This document shows, piece by piece, positions 25,504 through 34,595 of a DNA stretch of 64,000 bases. The translations under genes were made by a program, and so were the position numbers. Position 1 is the first letter of the stretch; each line of letters opens with the position of its first letter. This DNA is from Notoacmeibacter sp. MSK16QG-6 (GTDB lineage: Bacteria > Pseudomonadota > Alphaproteobacteria > Rhizobiales > Rhizobiaceae): assembly GCF_024158145.1 (NCBI RefSeq), contig NZ_JAMYXM010000001.1:1054001-1118000 (forward strand). The letters are read 5' to 3'. The notes beneath the pieces were generated by a model that did no database searches, had not been told where the DNA came from, and saw only the letters and a list, made by a program, of their open reading frames with translations.

Positions 25504-28074
25504 TCAGAGCGAGCGCGCGACCTCTTCGACCGTGAAGCACTCGATGACATCCTTTTCGCGAATGTCTTCGTAGTTTTCGAAAGCCATGCCGCACTCCTGG
25601 CCGGACTGGACATCGGAGACCTCGTCCTTGAAGCGCTTCAGCGTTTTCAGCTTGCCCGTATGAATGACGACATTGTCGCGTAGAAGACGCACACCGGCGC
25701 CACGCTCCACGCGGCCCTCTGTCACGCGACAGCCTGCCACCTTGCCAACCTTCGTGATGTTGAAGACTTCCAGGATTTCGGCATAGCCGATGAAGGTCTC
25801 GCGCATCTCTGGCGAAAGCAGGCCGCTCATGGCCGCTTTCACATCGTCCACCAGATCGTAGATGATGTTGTAGTAGCGGATTTCGGTGCCGTTCTGCTCC
25901 GAGGCATCGCGCGCCTGCTTGTTGGCGCGAACGTTAAACGCGATAATCGCAGCGTTGGACGCTTCCGCCAGGCTGATATCGCTTTCAGTGATCGCGCCGG
26001 CGCCGGCATGCACCACGCGGACCTGCACCTCGTCATTGCCGACTTTTTCGAGCGCGCCGATGATCGCTTCAGCGGAACCCTGCACGTCGGCTTTGATAAG
26101 CAGCGGGAACTCAGCGATCTGATTGGCCTGCGCCTGCGCCATCATCTGTTCAAGAGAGCCGCGTGAACCCGCTTGGCGGGCCACCTGCTTCTCTCGCGCC
26201 AGACGCTGACGGTAGTCGGAAATTTCACGGGCGCGAGCCTCGTTTTCCACGACAGCGAGCCGGTCGCCAGCCTGCGGCGTACCGGATAGGCCGAGGATTT
26301 CGACCGGCATGGATGGACCGGCTTCCTTGAGCTGAGCGCCGGTGCTGTCCACCAGGGCGCGCACACGGCCCCATTCATTGCCAGCGACGACAATGTCGCC
26401 CGTGCGCAGCGTTCCGGCCTGCACCAGAACGGTGGCGACGGAACCACGGCCCTTATCGAGCTGCGCTTCGACCACCGAACCTTCCGCAGGACGATCCGGG
26501 TTTGCCTTCAGGTCGAGCAATTCGGACTGCAGCAGGATCGCTTCAAGAAGACCGTCTAGATTGGTCTTCTTGGTGGCGGAAACCTCAACATCCAGAACCT
26601 CACCGCCCATGCTTTCCACGAAAACCTCGTGCTGGAGCAGTTCGGTGCGAACCTTGCTGGCGTCTGCCGCGGGCTTGTCGATCTTGTTGATCGCCACGAT
26701 GATCGGGACGCCCGCCGCCTTGGCATGATTGATGGATTCAATGGTCTGCGGCATGACACTGTCGTCCGCCGCCACCACAAGAATTGCGATATCCGTCACC
26801 TCGGCGCCGCGCGCGCGCATCGCCGTGAAGGCGGCATGGCCGGGCGTGTCGATGAAGGTGATCTTCTGACCGTCCTTCTCCACCTGATAGGCGCCGATGT
26901 GCTGGGTGATACCGCCAGCCTCGCCGGAGACGACGTTGGCTTCACGGATCGCATCGAGCAGCGAGGTCTTGCCGTGGTCGACGTGGCCCATAATGGTCAC
27001 GACCGGCGGCCGACCTTTCATATCCTCTTCGCGGTCTTCAATATCATGGAGGCCGAGCTCAATATCGCTTTCAGAAACGCGCTTGACGGTATGGCCCATC
27101 TCGGTCGCGATCAGTTCCGCGGTATCGGCATCGATAATATCGCCGGGCTTCAACATCTGGCCCTGCTGCATCATCAGCTTAACGACATCGACCGCGCGTT
27201 CGGCCATGCGCTGGGCAAGATCCTGCACGGAGATCGTCTCCGGGATCGTGACTTCACGCATCACCTTCTCGCGCGGACCGCTGCTGGCCTGACCGCCACG
27301 GCGCGCCTTTTCCTGCCGACGACGCATGGAAGACAGCGAACGGCTGCGTCCTTCGTCGTCGTTCAGGGCGCGATTGAGCGTCAGCTTGCCCGAACGGCGG
27401 CGATTGTCGTCAGAGCGCGGCTTGGCCGGACGCGCTGTTTCGTTATCGCGCGCCTTCGTTTCCTTGCGCTGGGGCGCGGACTGACGACCGGCCGGGCGCT
27501 CTTCCATCGGTGCGTCGATGGCCTTGCTTTCCTTGCGGGCCGTATCGTCGACGCGCTTGCCGCGCTTTTCCTCGACGACAGCCTTCGCTTCGGCCTCGGC
27601 CTGAAGACGGGCGGCTTCCTCGGCGGCCTTGCGCTCTTCTTCGGCGCGCTCGGCTTCACGGCGCGCATCTTCCTCAGCCAGACGTTTGGCTTCCTGTTCG
27701 GCCGCTTCCCGCTCAACGGATTCGCGTGCCTTCGCCTCTTCCAAGGCGCGGGCGCGCGCTTCCATCTCCGCGCTGGAGAGACGTCCACCGCCGCCCTTGG
27801 CAACCGCCGGCCGTTTGGGCTGCGGTGCTGCGGGCGGGGCCTGACGCTTCGGCGGCGCGGCCGTCTCGGCCTTCGGCTCTGGCGTCGTGGCTGCATCGCC
27901 CTGCCGATCTTCCGGCCGGGTAAACTTGCGCTTCTTCGTCTCGACGACAACGGCCTTACTACGGCCATGGCTGAAGTTCTGCCGCACCGTTCCAGCCTGA
28001 TTGCCGGATGGGCGCAAGCCGAGCTTCGGCCGGACCTTAAGGGTCGTCTTGTCTTCGTTCTTGTCGTCGCTCAT
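25504..28074 (-). CDS. infB: Translation initiation factor IF-2
   Basis: GTPase that brings initiator tRNA to the 30S subunit and promotes subunit joining, 856 residues. The long N-terminal half is charged (a coiled coil rich in E, A, K and R, about 110-185) and is followed by the IF2 N-domain near [19 protein letters not shown]. The G domain shows [23 protein letters not shown] and NKIDKP. Domains II-IV follow to the end [12 protein letters not shown]. It overlaps ylxR by four bases. Confidence 0.97.
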   Translation of the reverse strand: MSDDKNEDKTTLKVRPKLGLRPSGNQAGTVRQNFSHGRSKAVVVETKKRKFTRPEDRQGDAATTPEPKAETAAPPKRQAPPAAPQPKRPAVAKGGGGRLSSAEMEARARALEEAKARESVEREAAEQEAKRLAEEDARREAERAEEERKAAEEAARLQAEAEAKAVVEEKRGKRVDDTARKESKAIDAPMEERPAGRQSAPQRKETKARDNETARPAKPRSDDNRRRSGKLTLNRALNDDEGRSRSLSSMRRRQEKARRGGQASSGPREKVMREVTIPETISVQDLAQRMAERAVDVVKLMMQQGQMLKPGDIIDADTAELIATEMGHTVKRVSESDIELGLHDIEDREEDMKGRPPVVTIMGHVDHGKTSLLDAIREANVVSGEAGGITQHIGAYQVEKDGQKITFIDTPGHAAFTAMRARGAEVTDIAILVVAADDSVMPQTIESINHAKAAGVPIIVAINKIDKPAADASKVRTELLQHEVFVESMGGEVLDVEVSATKKTNLDGLLEAILLQSELLDLKANPDRPAEGSVVEAQLDKGRGSVATVLVQAGTLRTGDIVVAGNEWGRVRALVDSTGAQLKEAGPSMPVEILGLSGTPQAGDRLAVVENEARAREISDYRQRLAREKQVARQAGSRGSLEQMMAQAQANQIAEFPLLIKADVQGSAEAIIGALEKVGNDEVQVRVVHAGAGAITESDISLAEASNAAIIAFNVRANKQARDASEQNGTEIRYYNIIYDLVDDVKAAMSGLLSPEMRETFIGYAEILEVFNITKVGKVAGCRVTEGRVERGAGVRLLRDNVVIHTGKLKTLKRFKDEVSDVQSGQECGMAFENYEDIREKDVIECFTVEEVARSL

Positions 28075-28709
28075 TCCGTATCCTTCATTGCGGCTTCGTC
28101 CGCAGTTCCTTCATGCTCCGCCGGCCCCTGCCGATAGAGCGCCAACGCAACAATGCGCTCGAATGCCGCCTGCCCGGCCGGATGGCCAAGCACGGCAGCA
28201 TGTATCACACTTCCCGCCCCCAATGCCAAACCCAATTGTTCGGCATCGAAAAGTCGGTAAACCGGGATGTCCGGGCCACCCAAATGCCGCGTCGCTCTGG
28301 AGGCCTGTTCCACCTTGCGCAGACCGTCCGGCGCGCCATCGGTCGCATGAAGCACACAGGATGCTTCGCCGGAGCGAATTTTCGCTTCCACCTTGGCTGC
28401 ACCGAAAACGGCCCTGCCGCTCTTTCTCGCCAGCCCCAACGCTCCGAGCGCGCGATTGGCCAGCAATCGGTCGATGCGATCCGCCAGATCCGGCGGCACC
28501 TGGACATCGGTCTTCAGAGCACGGGAAAAGGCGCGGCGCTTGACCGCTTCCTCTATATATCGGCGTTCGGCACGCACCCAGCAACCCCTGCCGGGCAGAG
28601 AAGTTTTCAGATCAGGGACGATCGATCCATCCGGACCCGCAACAAAGCGCAGAAGCGCGTCACCGCGATCCGCTTTCGCGCGCGTCACAATGCATGTGCG
28701 GGTGGCCAT
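28071..28709 (-). CDS. RNA-binding protein YlxR plus L7Ae-like domain
   Basis: A 212-residue protein of the nusA-infB operon, using ATG 28709 (a TTG at 28739 is an alternative). The N-terminal YlxR domain has RTCIVTR and [27 protein letters not shown]. The second half resembles the L7Ae/YlxQ fold ([35 protein letters not shown]). In Bacillus these are two separate genes; fusions are usual in alphaproteobacteria. Role in RNA binding is inferred from the family. It is coupled to infB through an ATGA overlap. Confidence 0.88.
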   Translation of the reverse strand: MATRTCIVTRAKADRGDALLRFVAGPDGSIVPDLKTSLPGRGCWVRAERRYIEEAVKRRAFSRALKTDVQVPPDLADRIDRLLANRALGALGLARKSGRAVFGAAKVEAKIRSGEASCVLHATDGAPDGLRKVEQASRATRHLGGPDIPVYRLFDAEQLGLALGAGSVIHAAVLGHPAGQAAFERIVALALYRQGPAEHEGTADEAAMKDTE

Positions 28710-28730
28710 CGCTTCCAATCGGCTTCTCCC

Positions 28731-28750
28731 TGACGCCAAACATGGCGTCA
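28731..28750 (-). promoter_or_regulatory. Hairpin covering the nusA stop codon
   Basis: A perfect eight-base inverted repeat TGACGCCA/TGGCGTCA with a four-base loop includes the nusA TGA and ends 21 bases before the ylxR ATG. No T-tract follows, so it may be a processing or coupling element, not a terminator. Confidence 0.4.
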
Positions 28751-30355
28751 GACGCTCGCTTCTTCAGTTTCGGTTTCGGCTTCGCCTTCGACTTCCGCCT
28801 CATCCTCCTGCGTCACCCAGCCGACCGACTGGCGGGCGTGCATGATCATCGCTTCGGCTTCTTCGGCGCTGACGCTGAAATCGGAGAGTGTGCCTTCGTA
28901 GACGATCGTTTCGCCATCCTTGCGTTCGCGCCATCCGGTCAGATCGTCGACGGCATAACCGGCGAAATCTTCCATGGTCTTGACTTCGTCCTTTTCGCCA
29001 ACGGCGACCATCATAGCCGTGGTCAGGCCCGGAATTTCACGCAGTTCGTCCTCGACGCCGAGTTCGCGGCGCTTTTCGTCCAGTTCGCCCTCGATCCGCT
29101 CGATATATTCACGCGCGCGGGTCTGTATCTCCTCGGCGGTCTCTTCATCGAAGCCGTCGATTTCAGAAATTTCCTCCGGCTCGACATAGGCGACTTCCTC
29201 GATGGAGGTGAAGCCTTCCGACGCCAGAACCTGACCGACCATCTCGTCCACATCGAGCGCTTCCATGAACAGTTCTGAACGTTCCTGGAACTCCGCCTGA
29301 CGGCGCTCGCTCTCTTTTTCTTCGGTGAGAATGTCGATGGCCCAACCGGTCAACTGGCTGGCGAGGCGCACATTCTGGCCACGGCGTCCAATCGCCAGGC
29401 TCTGCTGGTCGTCCGGCACCACCACTTCAATGCGGTTGGCGTCCTCATCGAGCACGACCTTGGCAACTTCCGCCGGCTGCAGGGCGTTGACGATGAAAGA
29501 GGCAGCATCGGGCGACCACGGAATGATATCGATCTTCTCGCCGGAGAGTTCGCCGACGACCGCCTGAACACGACTTCCGCGCATGCCAACGCAGGCGCCG
29601 ACGGGATCGATAGAGGAATCTCGGCTGATAACGGCGATCTTCGCACGGCTGCCTGGATCGCGTGCAACGGCGCGGATCTCGATGATGCCATCGTAGATTT
29701 CCGGCACTTCCATCTGGAAGAGCTTGGCCATGAATTGCGGGTGGCTGCGCGACAGGAAGACCTGCGGACCGCGCTGCTCGCGACGCACGTCGTAAACATA
29801 GGCACGAATGCGGTCGCCATATTTGTAGAGTTCACGCGGAATGCCTTCATCGCGGCGGATGATGCCTTCTCCGCGCCCGAGGTCGACGATGACGTTGCCG
29901 TATTCGACACGCTTGACCGAACCGTTGACGATCTCGCCGACCCGGTCCTTGAATTCCTCGTACTGGCGATCGCGCTCGGCTTCGCGCACCTTCTGGACGA
30001 TCACCTGCTTTGCCGACTGCGCCGCGATGCGGCCGAAATCCATAGGCGGCAGCTGTTCGGCGATGAACATGCCGACCTCGGCATCGGGCTGGCGTTCGCG
30101 CGCATCGCCAAGCTGGATCTGGGTGTGGTAGTCCTCCACATCCTCGACGACTTCGAGCAGACGCTGCAACTTTATCTCGCCGGATTGCGGGTTGATGTCG
30201 GTGCGGATGTTGGTTTCCTGGCCGTAACGGGCGCGGGCGGCTTTGGAAATCGCATCCGCCATCGCCTCGATGACGATCCGGCGATCGATGTTCTTCTCAC
30301 GGGCGACCGCATCGGCGATCTGCACCAGTTCCAGTCTGTTCGCACTAACAGCCAT
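28748..30355 (-). CDS. nusA: Transcription termination/antitermination factor NusA
   Basis: RNA polymerase-bound elongation factor that modulates pausing, termination and antitermination, 535 residues from ATG 30355 (CAGGAGAGA upstream). The N-terminal polymerase-binding domain is followed by S1 (about 135-200; NGSVKRVEYGNVIVDLGRGEGII), then two KH domains (IDPVGACVGMRGSRVQAVVGEL and QSLAIGRRGQNVRLASQLTG), and then C-terminal acidic repeats (about 350-500) as in many proteobacteria. It is the natural candidate to act at the terminator in its own operon leader. Confidence 0.97.
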   Translation of the reverse strand: MAVSANRLELVQIADAVAREKNIDRRIVIEAMADAISKAARARYGQETNIRTDINPQSGEIKLQRLLEVVEDVEDYHTQIQLGDARERQPDAEVGMFIAEQLPPMDFGRIAAQSAKQVIVQKVREAERDRQYEEFKDRVGEIVNGSVKRVEYGNVIVDLGRGEGIIRRDEGIPRELYKYGDRIRAYVYDVRREQRGPQVFLSRSHPQFMAKLFQMEVPEIYDGIIEIRAVARDPGSRAKIAVISRDSSIDPVGACVGMRGSRVQAVVGELSGEKIDIIPWSPDAASFIVNALQPAEVAKVVLDEDANRIEVVVPDDQQSLAIGRRGQNVRLASQLTGWAIDILTEEKESERRQAEFQERSELFMEALDVDEMVGQVLASEGFTSIEEVAYVEPEEISEIDGFDEETAEEIQTRAREYIERIEGELDEKRRELGVEDELREIPGLTTAMMVAVGEKDEVKTMEDFAGYAVDDLTGWRERKDGETIVYEGTLSDFSVSAEEAEAMIMHARQSVGWVTQEDEAEVEGEAETETEEASV

Positions 30356-30412
30356 GGGTATCTCTCCTGAAGTCTTCGCCGGAGCAAAATCTGCTCCTCG
30401 ACGGTCGAAATC

Positions 30413-31042
30413 TCACTCATCCGCCGAATCGGCGGTGTCCTCATTGTCGTTATCACCATCAAGACCCTTCTTTCGGGCCTTTCGCGCCGCGCGCTCCTTG
30501 GAAAGGGCGTCGCGGATCAAATCGTCGGTTAGTATAAGCCGCGCGTCCGAAACCGTGTCGAACGGAATTTCGACCTCGGCTTCATCGCCGTAGCCGAGCG
30601 TATCACGCTTGAGCGTGAAACCCTGATCGGTCACGGACTGGATGAAGCCTCTAAACTTGCGCCGACCCGACAGGATGACGCTGGTCTCGATCTTTGCCAG
30701 ATGACTTTCCCAATTGCGAAAATCGCTCTTGGCGACGAGCGGCCTATCGATACCGGGTGAAGACACTTCCAGATTGTAGGCGCCTTCGATTGGATCATCG
30801 ACGTCAAGCGCCGGGGAGATGGCGCGCGACAGTTCCTCACAGTCCTCGACCGTCATCGTGCCGTCGGTTTTCTCGGCGAAGATCTGCAGAGTCTTGCCGT
30901 TCTGGCCCGTGATCCGTACCCGAACCAGACGAAAATCCATCGCCTGCATAACCGGCTCGATGATCGTGGCGACATGCGCCTCGACACCTGTTTCGTGAAT
31001 GATGCGGTCATCCGGTCCGGACAAGGCGCACTCCGTTTTCAT
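30413..31042 (-). CDS. rimP: Ribosome maturation factor RimP
   Basis: Early 30S assembly factor, 209 residues. ATG 31042 is taken (a TTG three bases upstream is in frame). The conserved SSPGIDRPL and the acidic block [22 protein letters not shown] identify the family; a charged C-terminal tail ([17 protein letters not shown]) is lineage-specific. It is the first gene of rimP-nusA-ylxR-infB. An intrinsic terminator ends only about 17 bases before its start codon, so the whole operon depends on read-through or on a promoter not recognised here. Confidence 0.95.
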   Translation of the reverse strand: MKTECALSGPDDRIIHETGVEAHVATIIEPVMQAMDFRLVRVRITGQNGKTLQIFAEKTDGTMTVEDCEELSRAISPALDVDDPIEGAYNLEVSSPGIDRPLVAKSDFRNWESHLAKIETSVILSGRRKFRGFIQSVTDQGFTLKRDTLGYGDEAEVEIPFDTVSDARLILTDDLIRDALSKERAARKARKKGLDGDNDNEDTADSADE

Positions 31043-31058
31043 CAAAAGATTGCCGGTA

Positions 31059-31092
31059 ATAAAAAAGAGCGGGACCCGGGGGGACCCACTCT
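31059..31092 (-). terminator. Intrinsic terminator/attenuator in the rimP leader
   Basis: On minus, a 12-base stem (31081-31092 with 31066-31077; one T-T mismatch and one T-G pair) with a CCC loop is followed by TTTTTTATT. It lies between a recognisable promoter (31121-31149) and the rimP start, so it could attenuate the operon. It may also simply end the upstream oxidoreductase transcript. Confidence 0.85.
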
Positions 31093-31120
31093 CCGTCTAA
31101 CCGACCAAGAACTTGGGTTT

Positions 31121-31149
31121 CCTATACGCCCGCGATACGGCATTTGCAA
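31121..31149 (-). promoter_or_regulatory. Putative sigma-70-type promoter of the rimP operon
   Basis: On minus, TTGCAA (31149-31144), a 17-base spacer and TATAGG (31126-31121) form a plausible -35/-10 pair, upstream of the leader terminator. It implies a leader of roughly 70 bases, including a small CCAAG/CTTGG hairpin. Confidence 0.5.
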
Positions 31150-31173
31150 GATGCCGGCCCGAGATGGACGCCT

Positions 31174-31851
31174 TTATCCGTCCATTCCGTCTTCGAATAC
31201 GATTTTGTCCTTTCGCGCACCGAGCGCCAGCAATGCGTCCTTTACGTCGCCCACAAAGGCTTCCGGGCCGCAAATATAGAAATACTGATCGAAATCGTCG
31301 ACGTGGTGAGACAGGAATGTGCGGTCGACGCGCCCGAGAGCATGAGGACTCTCTGGCTGGTCGGTGACGGTGTACAGCGTCTGAAGCCCATCCATCGCGT
31401 CCCATTCATCCTTCAGGATAATGTCCTTTTCAGACTTGTTGCTGAAGATCAGCCGGTTGCCGTCTATCTCGCCCTTTTCACCGAGGCTTCGCAGGATCGC
31501 GATGAAAGGCGTAACACCTGCGCCAGCCGCGATAAAAGTGCCGGCGCCCTTGTAATCAATCGTGCCCCACGGCTCATTGATCACAATAGCGTCCCCGGCA
31601 TGAAGCCGATCGATCTGCTCGGTGACGCCGTCGTGGCTTGGATAAATCTTGATGGTGAACTCAAGATCGGGGTCGCCGGTCAATCCGGTGAATGTGAAGG
31701 GTCGGTCTTCATCTCGCCAGCCCGGCTTGTCGATATGGACGTCAGTGGCATGGCCGGGTGTAAAATCGAAGCCGCTCGGCCGTTCCACGACAAGCCGGTC
31801 CACATTGTGCGTCACCTGCTCGGTGGATTTGATCGTGACCGTATGAGCCAT
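31174..31851 (-). CDS. FNR-family flavin oxidoreductase (flavodoxin/ferredoxin reductase-like)
   Basis: A 225-residue single-unit reductase with the FAD-binding beta-barrel and NAD(P)-binding half of the ferredoxin-NADP reductase superfamily. Motifs are RPFTFTGL (flavin site), GAGVTPFIAILRSL (pyrophosphate/nicotinamide site) and YICGPEAFVGDVKDALLALG. There is no iron-sulfur or globin domain, so it would pair with a separate redox partner that is not seen nearby. It lies downstream of trmB on the same strand. Confidence 0.85.
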   Translation of the reverse strand: MAHTVTIKSTEQVTHNVDRLVVERPSGFDFTPGHATDVHIDKPGWRDEDRPFTFTGLTGDPDLEFTIKIYPSHDGVTEQIDRLHAGDAIVINEPWGTIDYKGAGTFIAAGAGVTPFIAILRSLGEKGEIDGNRLIFSNKSEKDIILKDEWDAMDGLQTLYTVTDQPESPHALGRVDRTFLSHHVDDFDQYFYICGPEAFVGDVKDALLALGARKDKIVFEDGMDG

Positions 31852-31918
31852 GCGTCGCGCCTCTCTTTCTTTCGGTGAGAGGCTAATGCATGACGAAGGC
31901 GAGGGTTTCAGAGGTCCG

Positions 31919-32623
31919 TCAAATCCGTCGGAACGTCAGGTATGACGGAGTCCGACCTTCGCGTATCGCCTTGGCCTCATAGCGTGTGCCAGGCCATGCC
32001 TCGTATGGCGTTCTCCAATTTTCCGGGCCAGTCGCGAGCCACTCGAACGCCCCATGCCGCCGACAATGCTCAAGCGTCCAGTTCACATAGGTGTCGATAT
32101 CCGAGGCGAAGCGGAAAAGCCCGCCCCGTTTCAGCACGCGAGCGAACCGGTCCAGATTTGCGTCATTGACGAAGCGCCGCTTCCAGTGCCGTTTCTTCGG
32201 CCAAGGGTCTGGATAGAGAAGATCGATGCCATCGAGCGTGTTGTCCGGCAACCAATCGAGAAGCCAGGTCGCGTCATCGTCATAGAGGCGGAGATTGGGC
32301 CGATCCTCTTCGTCGAGCGCCATTGCCAGTTTGGCGAAACCGTTGACGAAGGGCTCGACACCAATGAAGCCGGTCTTTGGGAAACGACCGCTTTCATGAT
32401 GCAGATGTTCGCCCCCCCCGAAACCGATTTCCAGACGCACTCCGTTCGCGGTTACGGAAAAGAGGTTCGTCAGATCGTCAGGAGCCGGCTTCGAGAGGTC
32501 GATGAGTTGCCTGGCCCGCACGAGCTCGGTTTGCGCCGCCTGCTTCGGGCGCAGCGCCTTGCCCTTTCGCCGACCGAAAAAGGCATCGGTCGTCCGGCTT
32601 TTTCTGGGCTTATCTTCCGTCAT
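31919..32623 (-). CDS. trmB: tRNA (guanine-N7)-methyltransferase
   Basis: SAM-dependent enzyme making m7G46 in the tRNA variable loop, 234 residues. Conserved blocks are [11 protein letters not shown] (motif I), [28 protein letters not shown] (family signature) and [14 protein letters not shown]. The N-terminus has a basic tail ([14 protein letters not shown]). It starts 29 bp after the metK stop, so metK and trmB probably share a transcript, an apt pairing of SAM synthesis with a SAM user. Confidence 0.95.
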   Translation of the reverse strand: MTEDKPRKSRTTDAFFGRRKGKALRPKQAAQTELVRARQLIDLSKPAPDDLTNLFSVTANGVRLEIGFGGGEHLHHESGRFPKTGFIGVEPFVNGFAKLAMALDEEDRPNLRLYDDDATWLLDWLPDNTLDGIDLLYPDPWPKKRHWKRRFVNDANLDRFARVLKRGGLFRFASDIDTYVNWTLEHCRRHGAFEWLATGPENWRTPYEAWPGTRYEAKAIREGRTPSYLTFRRI

Positions 32624-32652
32624 GACAGATCGCGGCTCGCGGGCAGCCGCGA

Positions 32653-33906
32653 TCAGGCGCTCTGCCGGATCGCTTCTTTAAGGGCTTTCTTCAGATCGGT
32701 CTTTTCCCAAGAGAACGAACCGCCGCGACCGGGCTTGCGCCCAAAATGGCCGTACGCGGCCGTTTGCGCATAGATCGGCTTGTTGAGATCGAGGTGTTTG
32801 CGGATGCCGGTTGGCGACAGGTCCATAACCTCGCGAACAGCCTTCTCAACCGCTTCTGCGGTCACGCGGCCGGTCCCGTGCAAATCGACATAAACCGAAA
32901 GCGGCTGCGCCACACCGATGGCGTAAGACAACTGGATGGTGCAGCGGCTTGCCAGACCGGCGGCTACGACATTCTTGGCCAGATAACGCGCCGCATAGGC
33001 AGCCGAACGGTCCACCTTGGTGGTGTCCTTGCCGGAAAAAGCACCGCCGCCATGGGGCGCCATGCCGCCATAGGTGTCGACGATGATCTTGCGGCCGGTC
33101 AGCCCGGCATCGCCATCCGGCCCGCCAATGACGAACTTGCCGGTCGGATTGATGTACCAGTCGCAGTCGTCGGCCACGGCAAGGCCGCCCTCTTCAAGCG
33201 CTTGGCGAATGTAAGGCTCGACGACCTTGCGGACTTTCTTGCTATCCCAGCTTTCGTCCATGTGCTGTGTCGACAGCACGATCTGGGTGGCCTCCTTCGG
33301 CTTTCCGCCTTCATACCGGACGGTGACCTGGCTTTTGGCGTCAGGGCCGAGCTTGCCAGCATCTCCCTCACCGGCATGTCGCGCCTCCGCCAGAAGCTGG
33401 AGAATGCGATGCGAATACCAGATCGGCGCGGGCATCAGATCCGGCGTTTCGTCACACGCATAGCCAAACATGATACCCTGATCGCCAGCACCCTCTTCGC
33501 CCTGCCGGTCGGCGGCATTGTCGACACCCTGGGCGATATCCGCGCTCTGGCTATGAAGCAGAACGTCGATCTTGCAGGTCTTCCAGTGGAAGCCATCCTG
33601 TTCGTAACCGATATCGCGAATGGCCCGACGGGCCGCGGAGCGGAAACGGGTCGGATTGATGACGTCGTTTCCGTTCTTATCCTTCTTCATCAGGGTCGGA
33701 GGCAGACGCACCTCACCGGCGATCACAACGCGGTTCGTCGTCGTCAGCGTTTCACAGGCCGTGCGAACATTCCACGGATCGACGCCGGTCTTGCGAGCCT
33801 CCTTGTAGACAAGATCGACGATCTCGTCGGAGATGCGGTCGCATACCTTGTCGGGATGGCCTTCAGACACCGATTCGCTGGTGAAGTGGTAGTTCTGTCG
33901 TGACAC
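32653..33906 (-). CDS. metK: S-adenosylmethionine synthetase
   Basis: Makes SAM from methionine and ATP; 417 residues. GTG 33906 is chosen because it yields the family start [20 protein letters not shown]; upstream codons in the open frame have no family match. Active-site blocks [13 protein letters not shown], the flexible loop [31 protein letters not shown] and [19 protein letters not shown] are all present. The leader to the XRE gene (about 150 bp) shows no SAM-II or SAM/SAH riboswitch pattern that I can recognise. Confidence 0.96.
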   Translation of the reverse strand: MSRQNYHFTSESVSEGHPDKVCDRISDEIVDLVYKEARKTGVDPWNVRTACETLTTTNRVVIAGEVRLPPTLMKKDKNGNDVINPTRFRSAARRAIRDIGYEQDGFHWKTCKIDVLLHSQSADIAQGVDNAADRQGEEGAGDQGIMFGYACDETPDLMPAPIWYSHRILQLLAEARHAGEGDAGKLGPDAKSQVTVRYEGGKPKEATQIVLSTQHMDESWDSKKVRKVVEPYIRQALEEGGLAVADDCDWYINPTGKFVIGGPDGDAGLTGRKIIVDTYGGMAPHGGGAFSGKDTTKVDRSAAYAARYLAKNVVAAGLASRCTIQLSYAIGVAQPLSVYVDLHGTGRVTAEAVEKAVREVMDLSPTGIRKHLDLNKPIYAQTAAYGHFGRKPGRGGSFSWEKTDLKKALKEAIRQSA

Positions 33907-34060
33907 GATTGCCTGCCTATGGTCTAGCAGCGGGACCGAGCGGCGCCGCCCTTTAATTACGGGAAAGGTCGCGCGGCCTTGTGCCAATCGAATATGACAT
34001 GGTCAAGCACGTTCGCGCTGAAGATGCGACGATGGCGCGTTCAGCCACGTCAGAACGATG

Positions 34061-34477
34061 TCAGCTTTCTTCCATCTCGCCCAAGGCTCGAACGAGATCG
34101 ATAACACGACGCCGGACTTTGGGATCACCGATTTTGATAAAGGCGCGGTTGAGTTGCAGACCTTCGGTCGAGTTGAGGAAGTCCACCACATAATTGGCAT
34201 TGCCAGCCTCGGCAAAGCCGTTGCCGTCGGGTTCGCTATGTCCCGGCGCACCCTCAAAGAAAAACGAAACCGGGATCTGCAGAATATCGCTAATCGCCTG
34301 AAGGCGGCTTGCGCCAACACGGTTGGTTCCCTTTTCGTATTTCTGAATCTGCTGGAACGTGATGCCGAGATTGTCGCCAAGCTTCTCCTGGCTCATCCCG
34401 ACCATGTTTCGCCTCAACCGAATACGACTGCCAACATGGACATCGATCGGGTTCGGCTTCTTCTTTACATCCGCCAT
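34061..34477 (-). CDS. XRE-family transcriptional regulator (PraR/PhrR-like)
   Basis: A 138-residue DNA-binding protein with an N-terminal helix-turn-helix (VGSRIRLRRNMVGMSQEKLGDNLGITFQQIQKYEKG, about residues 15-50) and a C-terminal region that includes a short segment (VVDFLNSTEGLQLNRAFIKI) typical of the rhizobial PraR/PhrR group. Those proteins control quorum sensing, biofilm and acid responses in Rhizobium and Sinorhizobium. It sits between lnt and metK, as its homologues often do. Confidence 0.85.
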   Translation of the reverse strand: MADVKKKPNPIDVHVGSRIRLRRNMVGMSQEKLGDNLGITFQQIQKYEKGTNRVGASRLQAISDILQIPVSFFFEGAPGHSEPDGNGFAEAGNANYVVDFLNSTEGLQLNRAFIKIGDPKVRRRVIDLVRALGEMEES

Positions 34478-34595
34478 ATTTTCCTCATCAGGCGCCTTGG
34501 GGGCATGGCACCTGTATACGGACAGCCCCGCAAAGCGGATGCGGTCTCGTGAAAATACCCCTCTAACGATTGGATAAATTGCCTAGACCAATCGG

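Noticed and set aside
26629-28137. Long plus-strand frame opposite infB (and similar ones opposite miaB, glcB and fabB)
   Set aside because: They mirror real genes on the other strand; their compositions are typical of antisense frames in GC-rich DNA, and no domain is visible.
33907-34060. SAM-responsive riboswitch upstream of metK
   Set aside because: The leader shows no SAM-II or SAM/SAH consensus stem set or conserved loop; only general GC-rich pairing.
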